Source: Alphaproteobacteria bacterium (GTDB taxonomy: Bacteria > Pseudomonadota > Alphaproteobacteria > Micropepsales > Micropepsaceae). From it: a stretch of 64,000 nucleotides of DNA. The position numbers and the translations under genes were made by a program. Below, in pieces: positions 18,467 to 28,342 of this stretch (the stretch's first letter is position 1; each line of letters begins with the position of its first letter). The notes under the pieces were generated by a model. The model had not been told where the DNA came from. It made no database searches and saw only the letters and a list, made by a program, of their open reading frames with translations. Location: positions 124,001 to 188,000 of the forward strand of contig JADHVO010000005.1 of assembly GCA_016783965.1 (NCBI GenBank). The letters run 5' to 3'.

Positions 18467-18499
18467 GCATTTTTGCGTTTCAGCGAAACGGGAAAATGC
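18467..18499 (+). promoter_or_regulatory. Hairpin in the leader of the alpha/beta hydrolase gene
   Basis: GCATTTTTGCGTTTC and GAAACGGGAAAATGC form a 15-bp stem with two mismatches around AGC. It ends just before the GGGGAG ribosome binding site. It may belong to the adjacent repeat or affect translation. Confidence 0.45.
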
Positions 18500-18512
18500 C
18501 GGGGAGAAAACG

Positions 18513-19817
18513 ATGAACCTGGTTTCGAAGACCTACTGGCTGGGCACGCCGTTCAACATGCGCCGGCCGCCGTCGGTCGATTATGCCGTGGAAAGTCTGC
18601 TGCTCAAGGCGCCCGACGGACGGGAGCACCGCGGCGTGTTGTGGACGTCACGGAAGGTACCGAAACCCAAAACCGGTGCGGTCTTCATGCACCCGCGTGC
18701 CGACTTCCAGCATCACTACGTCGTGCCGCGCCTGGTCGAGGCAGGCATCGCTGCGCTCGGCGCCACTACCCGCAACCCGAACAACGACACCACGACCGTC
18801 CACGAGGAGATCATCCTCGACGTCGCCTCCTGCATCGCGGAGCTCAAGAAGCGTGGTGTGCAGAACATCGTCCTGATCGGCAATTCCGGCGGTGGTGCGC
18901 TCAACGGCTTCTACCAGGCACAGGCGCTGAGGGAGAAGGGCAGCCGCATCGCCACCACGCCCGGCGGCCGTCCCACGCGTCTCAACCAGGTCGAAATGAT
19001 CCCGGCCGACGCGATGATCTATCTCGCCGCCCACAAGGGCGAGGGCATGATCATGAACGAGGTGATCGACCCGTCCGTGGTCGACGAGCACCAGCCGTTC
19101 CTCACCGATCCGTCGCTCGACATGTACGATGAAGCCAACGGCTTCATCACGCCCTCACAGCTCGACGCGTCCGATGCCCAATGGTGCCGCTATGATGACG
19201 CCTTCATCCAGCGCTTCCGCGCCGCTCAGCTCGCGCGCGTCGGCCGCATCGACGCCATCGCCCGCGGCCTGATCGCCGAGAACGAGCGCGCCGAACGGCT
19301 CCACGCCGATCCGGATTTCGCGAAGCTCGCACCGACGAAGCAGCGCGAGATTCTGCGCCGCGAGGCCTTCGAGCCGATCATGACCATCTACCGCACGATG
19401 GCGAACCCGCACTACGTCGACAACCACATCGACCCCAGCCCGCGCGACTACGGCTCGATCCTGTCGCCGCGGACCGACCTGATGAACTGGAAGCTGCTCG
19501 GCTTCGGCCGCTACGCGACCCCGCACGCCTGGCTCTCGACCTGGAGCGGCCTTTCCAGCCACGCCAACCAGATGACCGACCTGCCGCAAATCCCCCAGCC
19601 GACGATCTTCATCAACGCAGGGAAGGACCAGGAGATCTTCCCCGTCAGCGACGCGAAGGCGATGTTCGACGTCATTGCCGCGAAGGACAAGACCTTCGTG
19701 AACTTCGAGGGTGCCCAGCACTACTTCAACCCGCCGTTCGGTCAGCGCGACGCGCCGGATGTCGAGAAGGTGATGGACACGGTCGTGCCGTGGATTTTGG
19801 AACGTTTCGGGGCCTGA
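18513..19817 (+). CDS. Alpha/beta-hydrolase fold protein
   Basis: 434 residues from the ATG at 18513, with GGGGAG 8 bases upstream. Nucleophile elbow is GNSGGGAL; the acid probably lies in FINAGKDQEIFP and the His in FEGAQHYFNPP, giving a full Ser-Asp-His triad. An insertion of about 150 residues between elbow and acid, helical and charged, forms a large lid. It is cytoplasmic, with no signal peptide. Substrate unknown; the divergent EthD neighbour hints at catabolism of an ester or aromatic compound. Confidence 0.82.
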   Translation: MNLVSKTYWLGTPFNMRRPPSVDYAVESLLLKAPDGREHRGVLWTSRKVPKPKTGAVFMHPRADFQHHYVVPRLVEAGIAALGATTRNPNNDTTTVHEEIILDVASCIAELKKRGVQNIVLIGNSGGGALNGFYQAQALREKGSRIATTPGGRPTRLNQVEMIPADAMIYLAAHKGEGMIMNEVIDPSVVDEHQPFLTDPSLDMYDEANGFITPSQLDASDAQWCRYDDAFIQRFRAAQLARVGRIDAIARGLIAENERAERLHADPDFAKLAPTKQREILRREAFEPIMTIYRTMANPHYVDNHIDPSPRDYGSILSPRTDLMNWKLLGFGRYATPHAWLSTWSGLSSHANQMTDLPQIPQPTIFINAGKDQEIFPVSDAKAMFDVIAAKDKTFVNFEGAQHYFNPPFGQRDAPDVEKVMDTVVPWILERFGA

Positions 19818-19902
19818 ACGCGGTCACATTAACTCTCCCGCCGCTTCGTCTCGACTTGGTCACACAGCCCAAGCAATGTCCTGCTGGGCAGGGCTTAAGC
19901 TG

Positions 19903-21771
19903 ATGCGTCGGGTTTACGGCTGGGATCACCGCGAGGAGTACGGCTGGTTCATGTCCGCCGCGCTCGTCCCGCTGTCGCTCGCGCTGACAGCGCTGATCAT
20001 CGTCCACCTGCTGGTCGCCCGCTACGAGGCAAAGCTCGCTGCCGGCGAGCTCGGCACCGCGACGCCTTCCGCGACCTTCGCGGTTATCGGAGCGAACATC
20101 GGCGACGTGCCGGATGACGCGAGTCTCGCAGCATTGCGCGGCGAGCTTGGGCCCCATCTTCCGTGGAGCCGCGTCCTCGTCCGCACCGCCAAGGGCACGC
20201 TCCCGATCCAGAGCCTGTTCTTCCCGTTCAACTCTGTCGCCGAAGCGATGGGCTTCTGCAAGCGCATCGCCGCGACCGCACCGGACTGCACCACCGTCAT
20301 CGCCGCTAACGGCGATCTTTCCACCTCGGACCACAAGCCTGCGACCCACGCCGTCCTCGCCGGCCTGAACATCGCGCCCTACACAGGCGGCGGCGCGCCG
20401 CTCGAGCCGCGCATCGTGATCGTCCCGAAGACCGTCATCGTCCAGGCGCCCGCGCCGCCGGCAAGGACCATCGTCGTGCAGGCGCCTGCGCCGCCGCCCA
20501 GGACGATCATCGTCCACGAACCCGCCGCGCCGCCAAGGATTGTCTACGTTCCCGGTCCGACGAAGACCGTCACCCTTCCGGCACCGCCGCCGAAAATCGT
20601 CTACGTCCCCACGCCCGCAAAGCCGCAACCTGCCGCGGCAGCACCGGCCGCGCCGCCGGTGGCGCCCACGCTCAACGTCCAGCTTCCGCTCAAGCTGCAG
20701 CCCGGCGTCGGCCTCGGCGAGGTCCGCTATCCCGAACAGCCCGTGTGGTTCTCGAAGCAGTATCAGCTGGGCGACCAGCGCCTCACCGATATCGTCGGCG
20801 CCGGCGACGTGATGATGGGCTCCATCACCCAGGGTCTGAATCCGGCCCTCAAGCCCGGCGTCGATGTCGCAACGCTGGTCGGCGCCGACCTCGCCGGCAT
20901 CTTCCGCCACGCCGACGTCGCCTTCGTCAATCTTGAGGGCCCGCTCTACGAAGGCGGACAGGGCACCGGCAAGAACTGCGCCCAGTGCTTCGCCTTTCAC
21001 GGCCCGACCTTCTACGCCGGCATCCTCAAGAGCTTCGGCATCGACGTCGTCAGCCTCGCCAACAACCACAGCGGCGACTATGGCGAGGCGGGCCGCGACT
21101 CCACCATGGCGGCGCTGCGCGCCAACGGCATCGCCTATGGGGGCCTTGATCGCGACGATGCCCGCACTGGCGAGATGATCCTGCCCAACGGCAGGAAGGT
21201 CGGCTTCATCGCTTTTGCGCCCAACAGCGGCACACTCAACATCAACGACCTCTCCCGCGCCGCCCAGCTCGTGCGCGACCTCAAGAAGACGAACGACCTC
21301 GTCATGGTCTCCTTCCATGGCGGCGGCGAGGGCTGGACCTATGTGCACGTCAAGCCCGGCAGCGAGTTGTTCGTCGGCGAGAACCGCGGCGACGTCACCG
21401 CCTTCGCCCACACGGTGATCGACGCCGGCGCCGACATCGTGATCGGGCAGGGGCCGCACGTGCCGCGTGCGCTCGAGGTCTACAAGGGCCACCTCATCGC
21501 CTACAGCCTCGGCAATTTCTGGACCTATAACGGCGTGCAGACTTACGCCGTCTCCGGTCTCGGCCCGGTGCTCGAAGCCTGGGTCGCGCCAGACGGTGCA
21601 ATCGCCGGCTTTGTCATCCATTCGACACGTCAGGCTGGTCTCGGCGTCCCGCATCTCGACCCGCTCGATGAGGCCGCCCGCTATATGCTGTATCTCACGC
21701 GCAGCGATTTCCCCGCCACCGCCGCCCTGATCGCCGGCCACAAGCAGGTCGCCTCCAACGGCACCATGTGA
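19903..21771 (+). CDS. CapA-family (poly-gamma-glutamate capsule type) protein
   Basis: 622 residues from ATG 19903 (AGGG 9 bases upstream; ATG 19876 is an alternative without a site). One N-terminal membrane helix (SLALTALIIVHLLVA), then a small domain, a Pro/Ala/Val repeat region (units such as PPARTIVVQAP), then a CapA domain: GAGDVMMG, VAFVNLEGPLYEGG, SLANNHSGDYG, VSFHGGGE, IGQGPHVPRALE, YSLGNFWTY. The fold is calcineurin-like and the residues suggest metal-dependent hydrolysis, acting in the periplasm. CapA proteins are linked to poly-glutamate capsule, but no capB/capC partner is present here. Confidence 0.85.
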   Translation: MRRVYGWDHREEYGWFMSAALVPLSLALTALIIVHLLVARYEAKLAAGELGTATPSATFAVIGANIGDVPDDASLAALRGELGPHLPWSRVLVRTAKGTLPIQSLFFPFNSVAEAMGFCKRIAATAPDCTTVIAANGDLSTSDHKPATHAVLAGLNIAPYTGGGAPLEPRIVIVPKTVIVQAPAPPARTIVVQAPAPPPRTIIVHEPAAPPRIVYVPGPTKTVTLPAPPPKIVYVPTPAKPQPAAAAPAAPPVAPTLNVQLPLKLQPGVGLGEVRYPEQPVWFSKQYQLGDQRLTDIVGAGDVMMGSITQGLNPALKPGVDVATLVGADLAGIFRHADVAFVNLEGPLYEGGQGTGKNCAQCFAFHGPTFYAGILKSFGIDVVSLANNHSGDYGEAGRDSTMAALRANGIAYGGLDRDDARTGEMILPNGRKVGFIAFAPNSGTLNINDLSRAAQLVRDLKKTNDLVMVSFHGGGEGWTYVHVKPGSELFVGENRGDVTAFAHTVIDAGADIVIGQGPHVPRALEVYKGHLIAYSLGNFWTYNGVQTYAVSGLGPVLEAWVAPDGAIAGFVIHSTRQAGLGVPHLDPLDEAARYMLYLTRSDFPATAALIAGHKQVASNGTM

Positions 21772-21804
21772 CGTGCTATGAGTCTCCCCGGCAGGGAGGC
21801 CCGC

Positions 21805-22257
21805 ATGACAGTTCAGCTAAAAATCAACGGCCAGACGCACACCCTCGATGTCGAGGACGATGCGCCGCTGCTCTGGGTCATCCGCGACGAGGTTGGCCTC
21901 ACCGGCACGAAGTTCGGCTGCGGCATCGCGCAATGCGGCGCCTGCACCGTGCATGTCGACGGCAACGCGCAACGCTCCTGTGTCACACCCGTCTCCTCGG
22001 TCGTTGGCAAGGAGATCACGACGATCGAAGGCATCTCCGCCAACGGCAACACGGCCGTGCAGCAGGCGTGGATCGACCACCAGGTCCCGCAATGCGGCTA
22101 CTGCCAGTCCGGCATGATCATGGCCGTGACGGCGCTGCTCAAGGAGAACCCGCACCCGAGCGACCAGGATCTCGCCAACGCGATCACCAACATCTGCCGC
22201 TGCGGGACCTATCCGCGTATCCGCGCCGCGGTGCGCGAACTCGCGCAGAAGGCGTAA
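21805..22257 (+). CDS. (2Fe-2S) small subunit of a molybdenum hydroxylase
   Basis: 150 residues from ATG 21805 (GGGAGG close upstream). The N-terminal plant-type cluster reads CGIAQCGACTVHVDG with its fourth Cys in RSC; the C-terminal helical domain has CGYCQSGM and CRCGTY for the second cluster. This is the electron-transfer subunit of two-subunit enzymes of the isoquinoline 1-oxidoreductase / aldehyde oxidase type. It pairs with the large subunit 5 bases downstream. Confidence 0.93.
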   Translation: MTVQLKINGQTHTLDVEDDAPLLWVIRDEVGLTGTKFGCGIAQCGACTVHVDGNAQRSCVTPVSSVVGKEITTIEGISANGNTAVQQAWIDHQVPQCGYCQSGMIMAVTALLKENPHPSDQDLANAITNICRCGTYPRIRAAVRELAQKA

Positions 22258-22262
22258 CGACC

Positions 22263-24494
22263 ATGGCCTCCACCCGCAGAATGATCCTCCTGGGCGGCCT
22301 CGGCGCCGCCGGCGCGCTGGTTGTCGGCGCCGTCGCCTATGTCGGCTGGCCCCGCAACAACATCGTGGAAGCCGACGCGCTCGCCGCCGGGCCCAATGAG
22401 CGCTTCATCAACAACTGGATCAAGATCGCGCAGGACGACACCGTCACCGTCGTCATTCCCCATTGCGACATGGGTACCGGCATCTACACCGCGCTGCCGC
22501 AGATGGCGGCCGAAGAGCTCGACGCCGACTGGAGCAAGGTGAAGGTCGAAGCCGCACCGGCCGACGCCATCTTCGCCAATGGTCCGCTGGGCGAGGGCTT
22601 CATCCTGTCCACCCAGGGCATGACAGACAAGGACATCCCCGCCTTCGCGCGCGGGCTGGTGTCGAACACGTTCCGCACGATCGCCAGTTTCATGGATCTC
22701 CAGGTCACCGGCGGCTCGTCCGCCGTGCGCGCCACCGGCGTCTACGGCATGCGCATCGCCGGCGCCGCCGCGCGCGAGATGCTGGTCAAGGCCGCCGCCG
22801 CGCGCTGGAACGTCGACCCGTCCGCGTGCGTCACCAGGGCGAACCGCGTCATCCACACCGCGAGCAACAGAAGCTTCGGCTACGGCCAGCTCGTCGCCGA
22901 CGCCGCAACCTACTCGCCGTCGTCCACGCCGCAGCTCAAGCCCAGATCGCAATATACGCTGGTGGGCAAGCCGATCGCGCGCGTCGATATCCCGAAGAAA
23001 GTCAACGGCACGACCAATTACGGCCTCGACGTCAAGCAGCCGGACATGCTCTACGCCGCGATCCGCATTTCGCCCGTGTTCGGCGGCAAGCTGAAATCCG
23101 TCGACAGCAGTGCCATCGACCACAAGCGCGGCATCGTCAAGACCGTGCGTCTCGACGATGCCGTCGTGGTGATCGCCGACCGCTTCTGGCGCGCCCGCGA
23201 CGCCGTCGCAGCACTCGATCCGCAGTGGGACACGAACGGCAATGGCGCCGTGACCTCCGCCCAGATTGACGCCCGCCACAATGCCGCGCTCAAGAGCGAC
23301 GACCTCAAGAAGGACATCAGCAAGGGCGACGGCCCCGATGCGCTCAATCGCGGCCGCCTGATCGAAGCCACCTACAACGTGCCGTATCTCAGCCACGCGC
23401 CGATGGAGCCGATGAACGCCACTGCGCTCTGGCGCAGTGACGGCACGCTCGAAGTGTGGTCCGGCACGCAGGACGGACTCGGCAGCCGCGCCTTCTGCGC
23501 CAAGGTCGCGAACCTGCCGATGGACAAGGTCACGTTCCACCTGCTGCCGATGGGCGGCGGCTTCGGGCGCCGCCTGCCGGGCTATTTCAACTTCCTCGAA
23601 CACGCCGTGCGCACCGCCCAGGCCCTGCCGGGCAAGCCCATCAAGCTGATCTGGACCCGCGACCAGGACATGCAGCACGACTACTACCGCCCGAACGTCA
23701 CCAGCCATTTCCGCGCGGCGCTCCGACCCAACGGTATGCCGGTCGCATGGCTTAACGACTACACGACCGACTCCGGCGCCAACAGCGAGGCGCATATCGT
23801 TTATGACATCGACAACCAGGCGCTTCGGACCGCGAAGGTCGAGACCCACATCCCGACCGGTCCCTGGCGCAGCGTCGAGGCGTCCTGGCACGGTTTCTTC
23901 ATCGAGACCTTCGTCGACGAGTTGGCGCACGCGGCGAACATCGACCCCGTCGCCTACCGCCGCCGTCTGCTCCAGCACGAACCGCGCCATCTCGCCGTGC
24001 TGAACACAGTGGCCGAGAAGGCCGAATGGGGCACGCCGCTGGGACCCAACCGCGCCCGCGGCGTCGCGATCTTCGAATGCTTCCAGACCATCGTCGCTCA
24101 CGTGGCCGAGATCACGCTGTCCGGCGGCACGCTGAAGGTCGATCGCGTCGTCACCGCGGTCGATGCCGGCATGGCGGTGAACCCTGACGGCATGAAGGCG
24201 CAGATCGAGGGCGGTATCATCTACGGCCTCTCTGCCGCGCTGAACGGCGAGATCACCATCGACAAGGGTGCCGTCGTCCAGGCGAACTTCCCGGACTACG
24301 AGGTCGTGCGACTCGCCGATTGTCCCCAGATCGAAGTGCATCTTCTGACAAGCGATGCGCCGCTGGGGGGCGCCGGCGAGCCAGGTGTGCCGCCGCTTGC
24401 GCCCGCGGTTGCTAACGCTGTTTTCGCCGCGACCGGGCAGCGAATCCGCTCGCTGCCGCTCAAGAACCACAATCTCACCGTGGCCCAGCGCTAG
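22263..24494 (+). CDS. Molybdopterin-binding large subunit, isoquinoline 1-oxidoreductase type
   Basis: 743 residues from ATG 22263. The N-terminus ([26 protein letters not shown]) is a twin-arginine-like membrane anchor or signal, so the enzyme probably works on the periplasmic face. MoCo contacts include MGGGFGRR and the catalytic-Glu loop [14 protein letters not shown]. The family hydroxylates N-heterocycles or oxidises aldehydes using water; electrons pass through the small subunit to a cytochrome or quinone. No separate FAD subunit is present, as is normal for this type. The substrate is unknown. Confidence 0.92.
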   Translation: MASTRRMILLGGLGAAGALVVGAVAYVGWPRNNIVEADALAAGPNERFINNWIKIAQDDTVTVVIPHCDMGTGIYTALPQMAAEELDADWSKVKVEAAPADAIFANGPLGEGFILSTQGMTDKDIPAFARGLVSNTFRTIASFMDLQVTGGSSAVRATGVYGMRIAGAAAREMLVKAAAARWNVDPSACVTRANRVIHTASNRSFGYGQLVADAATYSPSSTPQLKPRSQYTLVGKPIARVDIPKKVNGTTNYGLDVKQPDMLYAAIRISPVFGGKLKSVDSSAIDHKRGIVKTVRLDDAVVVIADRFWRARDAVAALDPQWDTNGNGAVTSAQIDARHNAALKSDDLKKDISKGDGPDALNRGRLIEATYNVPYLSHAPMEPMNATALWRSDGTLEVWSGTQDGLGSRAFCAKVANLPMDKVTFHLLPMGGGFGRRLPGYFNFLEHAVRTAQALPGKPIKLIWTRDQDMQHDYYRPNVTSHFRAALRPNGMPVAWLNDYTTDSGANSEAHIVYDIDNQALRTAKVETHIPTGPWRSVEASWHGFFIETFVDELAHAANIDPVAYRRRLLQHEPRHLAVLNTVAEKAEWGTPLGPNRARGVAIFECFQTIVAHVAEITLSGGTLKVDRVVTAVDAGMAVNPDGMKAQIEGGIIYGLSAALNGEITIDKGAVVQANFPDYEVVRLADCPQIEVHLLTSDAPLGGAGEPGVPPLAPAVANAVFAATGQRIRSLPLKNHNLTVAQR

Positions 24495-24579
24495 CCGCAC
24501 CGTCCCTTGTTGGGACATCGCGAACGCCTTAAAGTGGGCTGCTACCGCTTCAGGTAAGTCCGCTAAGGGGCTGCGCGAT

Positions 24580-25470
24580 ATGCGTTTTTCAAGGCTCGTC
24601 GCAGCTGCGGCGTTCAGCGCCGCGGCGATGTTTGCGTCCGCTGCGCACGCGGGCGACGATGGTCGCATTGCGCTCTTCCAGCCCAGGACGATCTTCCACT
24701 CGGGCCTGCGCGACGCGCATGTCGTGGCGCTCACCTTCGACGACGGCCCCAACGCCAACACGCCGGCTGTCCTCGATGCGCTGAAGGCGCTGAACATCAG
24801 GGCGACGTTCTTCATCGTCGGCAACGAGGCGAAGCGCTATCCTGACATCCTCGCGCGCATCGCCGCGGAAGGACATCTGCTCGCCAACCATTCCGCCACG
24901 CACCCGTTGCTCGGCCGCAGGTACGACAACAATCCCGAATTGCTGTTAAACCAGCTCCGCGTAGTCAACGACCAGATCGCACCGCTGATGCGCCCGGGCG
25001 AGCGCCTCTACTTCCGCGCCCCCTACGGTTCGTGGCGCGCCGATCACGCTGCCATTCTCAATGCCGACCCGGTGCTGCGCAACTACGTTGGCCCGATCTA
25101 CTGGGATGAGGGTGGTGAGATCAGCATGACCCGCGACGGCTACGTCATGAGCGCCGCCGACTGGAGCTGCTGGAAGCACGGCTGGGCCGCCGCGACCTGC
25201 GCCAAGGGCTACCTGCGTGAGATCCGCCGGCACGACGGCGGCGTGGTTCTCATGCATTGCGTACACCGGCATTCCGGCGACCTCGTCGAAGCCGTTGTGC
25301 CGGCGCTGGTGGAGGAGGGCTACCGCTTCGTCCGCCTCGACCAGGTCCCCGAATACCGCCGCTACGACACGCCCACCGGCACCGGTGCGGCGGTGGCCTC
25401 TAACATCGCCCCCAAACCCGGCGCCGCCATCCGCTACGCCGAGTTCGTGCCCCCGGCGAAGGTGAAATAG
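24580..25470 (+). CDS. Secreted polysaccharide deacetylase (NodB domain)
   Basis: 296 residues from ATG 24580 (AAGGGG 9 bases upstream) with signal peptide ending ASAAHA. NodB motifs: TFDDGPN (52-58, catalytic Asp and metal Asp), HSATHP (metal His), FRAPYGSW, and a final MHCVHRHSGD. These enzymes remove N- or O-acetyl groups from peptidoglycan, chitin-like or exopolysaccharide chains. It is likely periplasmic. It lies 85 bases behind the molybdenum hydroxylase, so co-transcription is possible but a functional link is not obvious. Confidence 0.9.
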   Translation: MRFSRLVAAAAFSAAAMFASAAHAGDDGRIALFQPRTIFHSGLRDAHVVALTFDDGPNANTPAVLDALKALNIRATFFIVGNEAKRYPDILARIAAEGHLLANHSATHPLLGRRYDNNPELLLNQLRVVNDQIAPLMRPGERLYFRAPYGSWRADHAAILNADPVLRNYVGPIYWDEGGEISMTRDGYVMSAADWSCWKHGWAAATCAKGYLREIRRHDGGVVLMHCVHRHSGDLVEAVVPALVEEGYRFVRLDQVPEYRRYDTPTGTGAAVASNIAPKPGAAIRYAEFVPPAKVK

Positions 25471-25494
25471 CACCAACGTCGCCACTTCCCTTAA

Positions 25495-25650
25495 ATCACC
25501 ATGGCCGGCCTCCGAGCCGGCCACCCAGCGTGCCGCGCAGCGGCGCACACAAAGGCCGCGCGAAGCGCCATCTAAAGAGCAGCACGACGAGTCTTAGGGC
25601 GCGCAGACGCGCGCCCACTGGGGGGCCGGGTCAAGCCCGGCCATGGTGAT
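25495..25650. repeat. MITE-like element with 14-bp perfect terminal inverted repeats
   Basis: ATCACCATGGCCGG at 25495-25508 is exactly inverted at 25637-25650. The 156-bp element contains smaller GC hairpins and no gene. Its right end touches the stop codon of the CoA-transferase. End sequences resemble those at 36793-36917, suggesting one dispersed family. Confidence 0.75.
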
Positions 25651-27077
25651 TAGGAAGAAGCCCACGCCGCCGCATCCGTCCCCAGCGGTACGACGCCGCG
25701 TCTCCACCGCGCCGGCGTGGCGCTCATCGTCACCGGCGGTCGCAGATGCGTCATCCCGCCGAAACCGGTTTCCGATCGGATCGACCACCCCGCGATCTCC
25801 TCCGCGCTCAGCGCGCGCCCGTTCGTCAATCGCGTCTCATCCGCCAAGCCGAGACCGCGGATCCAGACCGCCGTCTGCGCCAGCGACACCCGCACGAGGT
25901 ACGACCCGCCATACAGCGCCCGCCGCTGCAACGCGACCATCGTCCCGAACGCCGCGAGGAATCCCGTCGAGTAGTCCGTCACCGCGCCGGGCTGAAGCTC
26001 CGGTCTCCCATCTCCACCAGACCTGTCGCCGCCGTGCACCACAGCCATGCCGGTCACCGTCTGCCCGAGCTGCTCCCATCCCGGCCGCCCGCGCCACGGC
26101 CCCTCGTGACCGTAGCAGTTGATCGCCGTCACGATGATCCCCGGCCTCATCTCCGCCAGCTCCAGGGGGCCAAAGCCGAGACGCTCCAGCGCGCCCTGCC
26201 GATAGCTCTGGCTGAACACATCGCTGGCGCGCGCGAGATCGCGCAGCACCGCGCGTCCGTGATCCGTGGACAGATCGACGAACGCCGCGCGCTTGCCGTG
26301 TCCCGTGTCCGTCACGAAGTAGGGCACCGACGGTAAATTGGGCGATGAGATCACCATCGCGTCCGCGCCATACTGCGCCAGCGTCCGCGCGCAGGTCGGC
26401 CCCGCCAGCACGCGCGTCAGATCGAGCACCCGCACGCCCGACAACGGCGCATCGCCTCCTGCAGCGAACGGCTCCGGCGCGCTCTCGCCGATCTTCACGA
26501 CCTCGACCACCGGCCGCGCCGCCAGGATGCGGCCTTGCTCCGACGAATCCCATTCCTCCGGCGTCCGCGCCATCCCCGCGCAGGCGCCCGCCGCCGCGAC
26601 CGCGTTCTCGAAATCGAGCGCGTCCCATTTCAGCATTGTCGCAGCGACATCGTCCGGCGTGTCGGGACAATTCAGCACCTTGAGCAGCCGCTTCGTGCTC
26701 TCCGGAAAGCTCGGATGCAGGAACACGTACCGCCCGTCGCGAGTCTTGTGGAAGCCGTTCGCCGCCGTGCGCGACGCCGCCAGTTGCCCGAGCGGATCGG
26801 GCGCCCTCGACGCATCCTCGAACGTCTGGTGCAGGAACGACACCAGCCCCGCCGCCGCCTCGCGCGAATTGACCGTGACGGTCTGCTTCTCGCCAGACCG
26901 CAGCGTCCAGATATCCGCCGCAACAGTCGCACCCGCCGCGATCGCCGCCGCTGCCGCCTCGTCGGCATGGAACCGCGTCTTCAGCGCCGGCACATCGCTC
27001 TCGATCCGCACGAAGTCCGGCGCCGCGCGTCCCGCGATCGCCATCAACTGGCCGAACGCCGTGTCGGCGACGGTCAT
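25650..27077 (-). CDS. Class III (CaiB/BaiF family) CoA-transferase
   Basis: 475 residues. VRVLDLTRVLAGPTCARTLAQYGADAM and ERLGFGPLEL match the CaiB/BaiF fold; the catalytic Asp expected in the mid-domain is probably the Asp of VTDYSTG. These intertwined dimers move CoA between carboxylic acids, for example formyl, carnitine or bile acids. The usual RPG motif is changed to RQG. The N-terminal ~200 residues are a divergent first domain. Its ATG overlaps the TGA of the dipeptidase gene (ATGA), so the two are translationally coupled. Confidence 0.87.
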   Translation of the reverse strand: MTVADTAFGQLMAIAGRAAPDFVRIESDVPALKTRFHADEAAAAAIAAGATVAADIWTLRSGEKQTVTVNSREAAAGLVSFLHQTFEDASRAPDPLGQLAASRTAANGFHKTRDGRYVFLHPSFPESTKRLLKVLNCPDTPDDVAATMLKWDALDFENAVAAAGACAGMARTPEEWDSSEQGRILAARPVVEVVKIGESAPEPFAAGGDAPLSGVRVLDLTRVLAGPTCARTLAQYGADAMVISSPNLPSVPYFVTDTGHGKRAAFVDLSTDHGRAVLRDLARASDVFSQSYRQGALERLGFGPLELAEMRPGIIVTAINCYGHEGPWRGRPGWEQLGQTVTGMAVVHGGDRSGGDGRPELQPGAVTDYSTGFLAAFGTMVALQRRALYGGSYLVRVSLAQTAVWIRGLGLADETRLTNGRALSAEEIAGWSIRSETGFGGMTHLRPPVTMSATPARWRRGVVPLGTDAAAWASS

Positions 27078-28342
27078 TCACCGCCTCCGCCGAAGCCGGA
27101 CGGAGCAGGGGGCTTCACCCGTGCGTCCTCCGCCGCCTTCAGCACGCGCAGCGCATTGCCGCTCCAGATCTTCTGAAGGTCGTCCTCGCGATAGCCTTCC
27201 TTCAAAAGCCGCGCCGTGATCTTCCAGTTCGACGCGCAGTCTTCCATCCCGATCACGCCGCCGCCGCCGTCCCAGTCCGCACCCACGCCGACATGATCCG
27301 GTCCCAGCAGCTTCAGCGCGTGCAGCATGTGCGCCATGTAATCCTCGAACGTCGCGTGCGGCTCCGGATACTGCACGTCCAGCGCCTTCATTGCCCGCGA
27401 GGCTTCCGCAATCGCCGCCGTCGCCGCTGCCGGCGTCATGCCGCTCAGCCCGCGCAGCTTCGCGTAGATCGCCCCGGCCGCCTTCTCGCGATCGGGATTG
27501 TCCGGTGTCGCGACCAGATAGGCGCTCAGCGAGTTGATCTGGATCACGCCACCGAGGTCCGCGAGCTTCTTCAGCCGCGCGTCGTCCAGGTTGCGCGGAT
27601 GGTCGTGCACCGCGCGGCAACCGGAATGCGACAGCAGGATCGGTGTCTTCGATAGTGAAGCCAACTGGTCGAACACGTCGTCCGACGAGTGCGAATGATC
27701 CGGCACGATACCGAGCTCGTTCATCAAGGCCAGCAGCTCGCGCCCGGCGTCCGACAGGCCCTTCCACTTCGGCGCATCCGTCGCGCTGTCCGCGAACTGG
27801 TTCACCTTGAAATGCGCAAAGCCGCACAGCCGCACGCCCAGCGCATGGAACGACCGGAGCAGCGTCACGTCGTTCGCCAGCGGATAGGCATTCTCAATCG
27901 ACTGATAGACGATCTTCTTGCCGCTCGCGTTGATCTTCGCCGCATCGGCCGAGGCGAACGCCAGCGCGAAATGATCGCCGTGCTTCGCCACCATTTCGCG
28001 GATCGCCGCGGCGCGGAGCAGGGCGGCATCGCGCGCCGCCATCATCCCTTCCGGCGTCAGCGGCCCCTGCGCCGTGTAGATCGCCCAGAACCCGCCATCC
28101 AGTCCACCCTCGACCATGCGCGGATAGTCGACCTGCGAGAGCGGCGCCTCATGCCGCTGCATGATGTCCCAGCCGGGCCACGGAAACCGCGCCGGTGTAT
28201 CCAGGTGCGTGTCCAGGCAGAGCAGCCTGTTGTGCAGCGCCCGTACCGCCGCATCGCTCGTGGCCTTCTTTGCGATCGCCGGCGCTGCCGCAACGAACCC
28301 CGCCCCGGCCGCACCTGCCAGCATGCCCCGTCGCGACAGCAT
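27074..28342 (-). CDS. Membrane dipeptidase (peptidase M19 family), Tat-exported
   Basis: 422 residues from ATG 28342. The N-terminus SRRGMLAGAAGAGFVAAAPA is a twin-arginine signal, so the folded enzyme goes to the periplasm. Zinc-site motifs of the amidohydrolase fold are CLDTHLDT, then the bridging acid region, PILLSHSGCRAVHDHPRN, and VGVGADWDGGG. M19 enzymes are di-zinc dipeptidases, some active on D-amino-acid dipeptides. Its start overlaps the preceding small gene (TGATG) and its stop overlaps the CoA-transferase start, giving a three-gene coupled unit. Confidence 0.9.
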   Translation of the reverse strand: MLSRRGMLAGAAGAGFVAAAPAIAKKATSDAAVRALHNRLLCLDTHLDTPARFPWPGWDIMQRHEAPLSQVDYPRMVEGGLDGGFWAIYTAQGPLTPEGMMAARDAALLRAAAIREMVAKHGDHFALAFASADAAKINASGKKIVYQSIENAYPLANDVTLLRSFHALGVRLCGFAHFKVNQFADSATDAPKWKGLSDAGRELLALMNELGIVPDHSHSSDDVFDQLASLSKTPILLSHSGCRAVHDHPRNLDDARLKKLADLGGVIQINSLSAYLVATPDNPDREKAAGAIYAKLRGLSGMTPAAATAAIAEASRAMKALDVQYPEPHATFEDYMAHMLHALKLLGPDHVGVGADWDGGGGVIGMEDCASNWKITARLLKEGYREDDLQKIWSGNALRVLKAAEDARVKPPAPSGFGGGGE

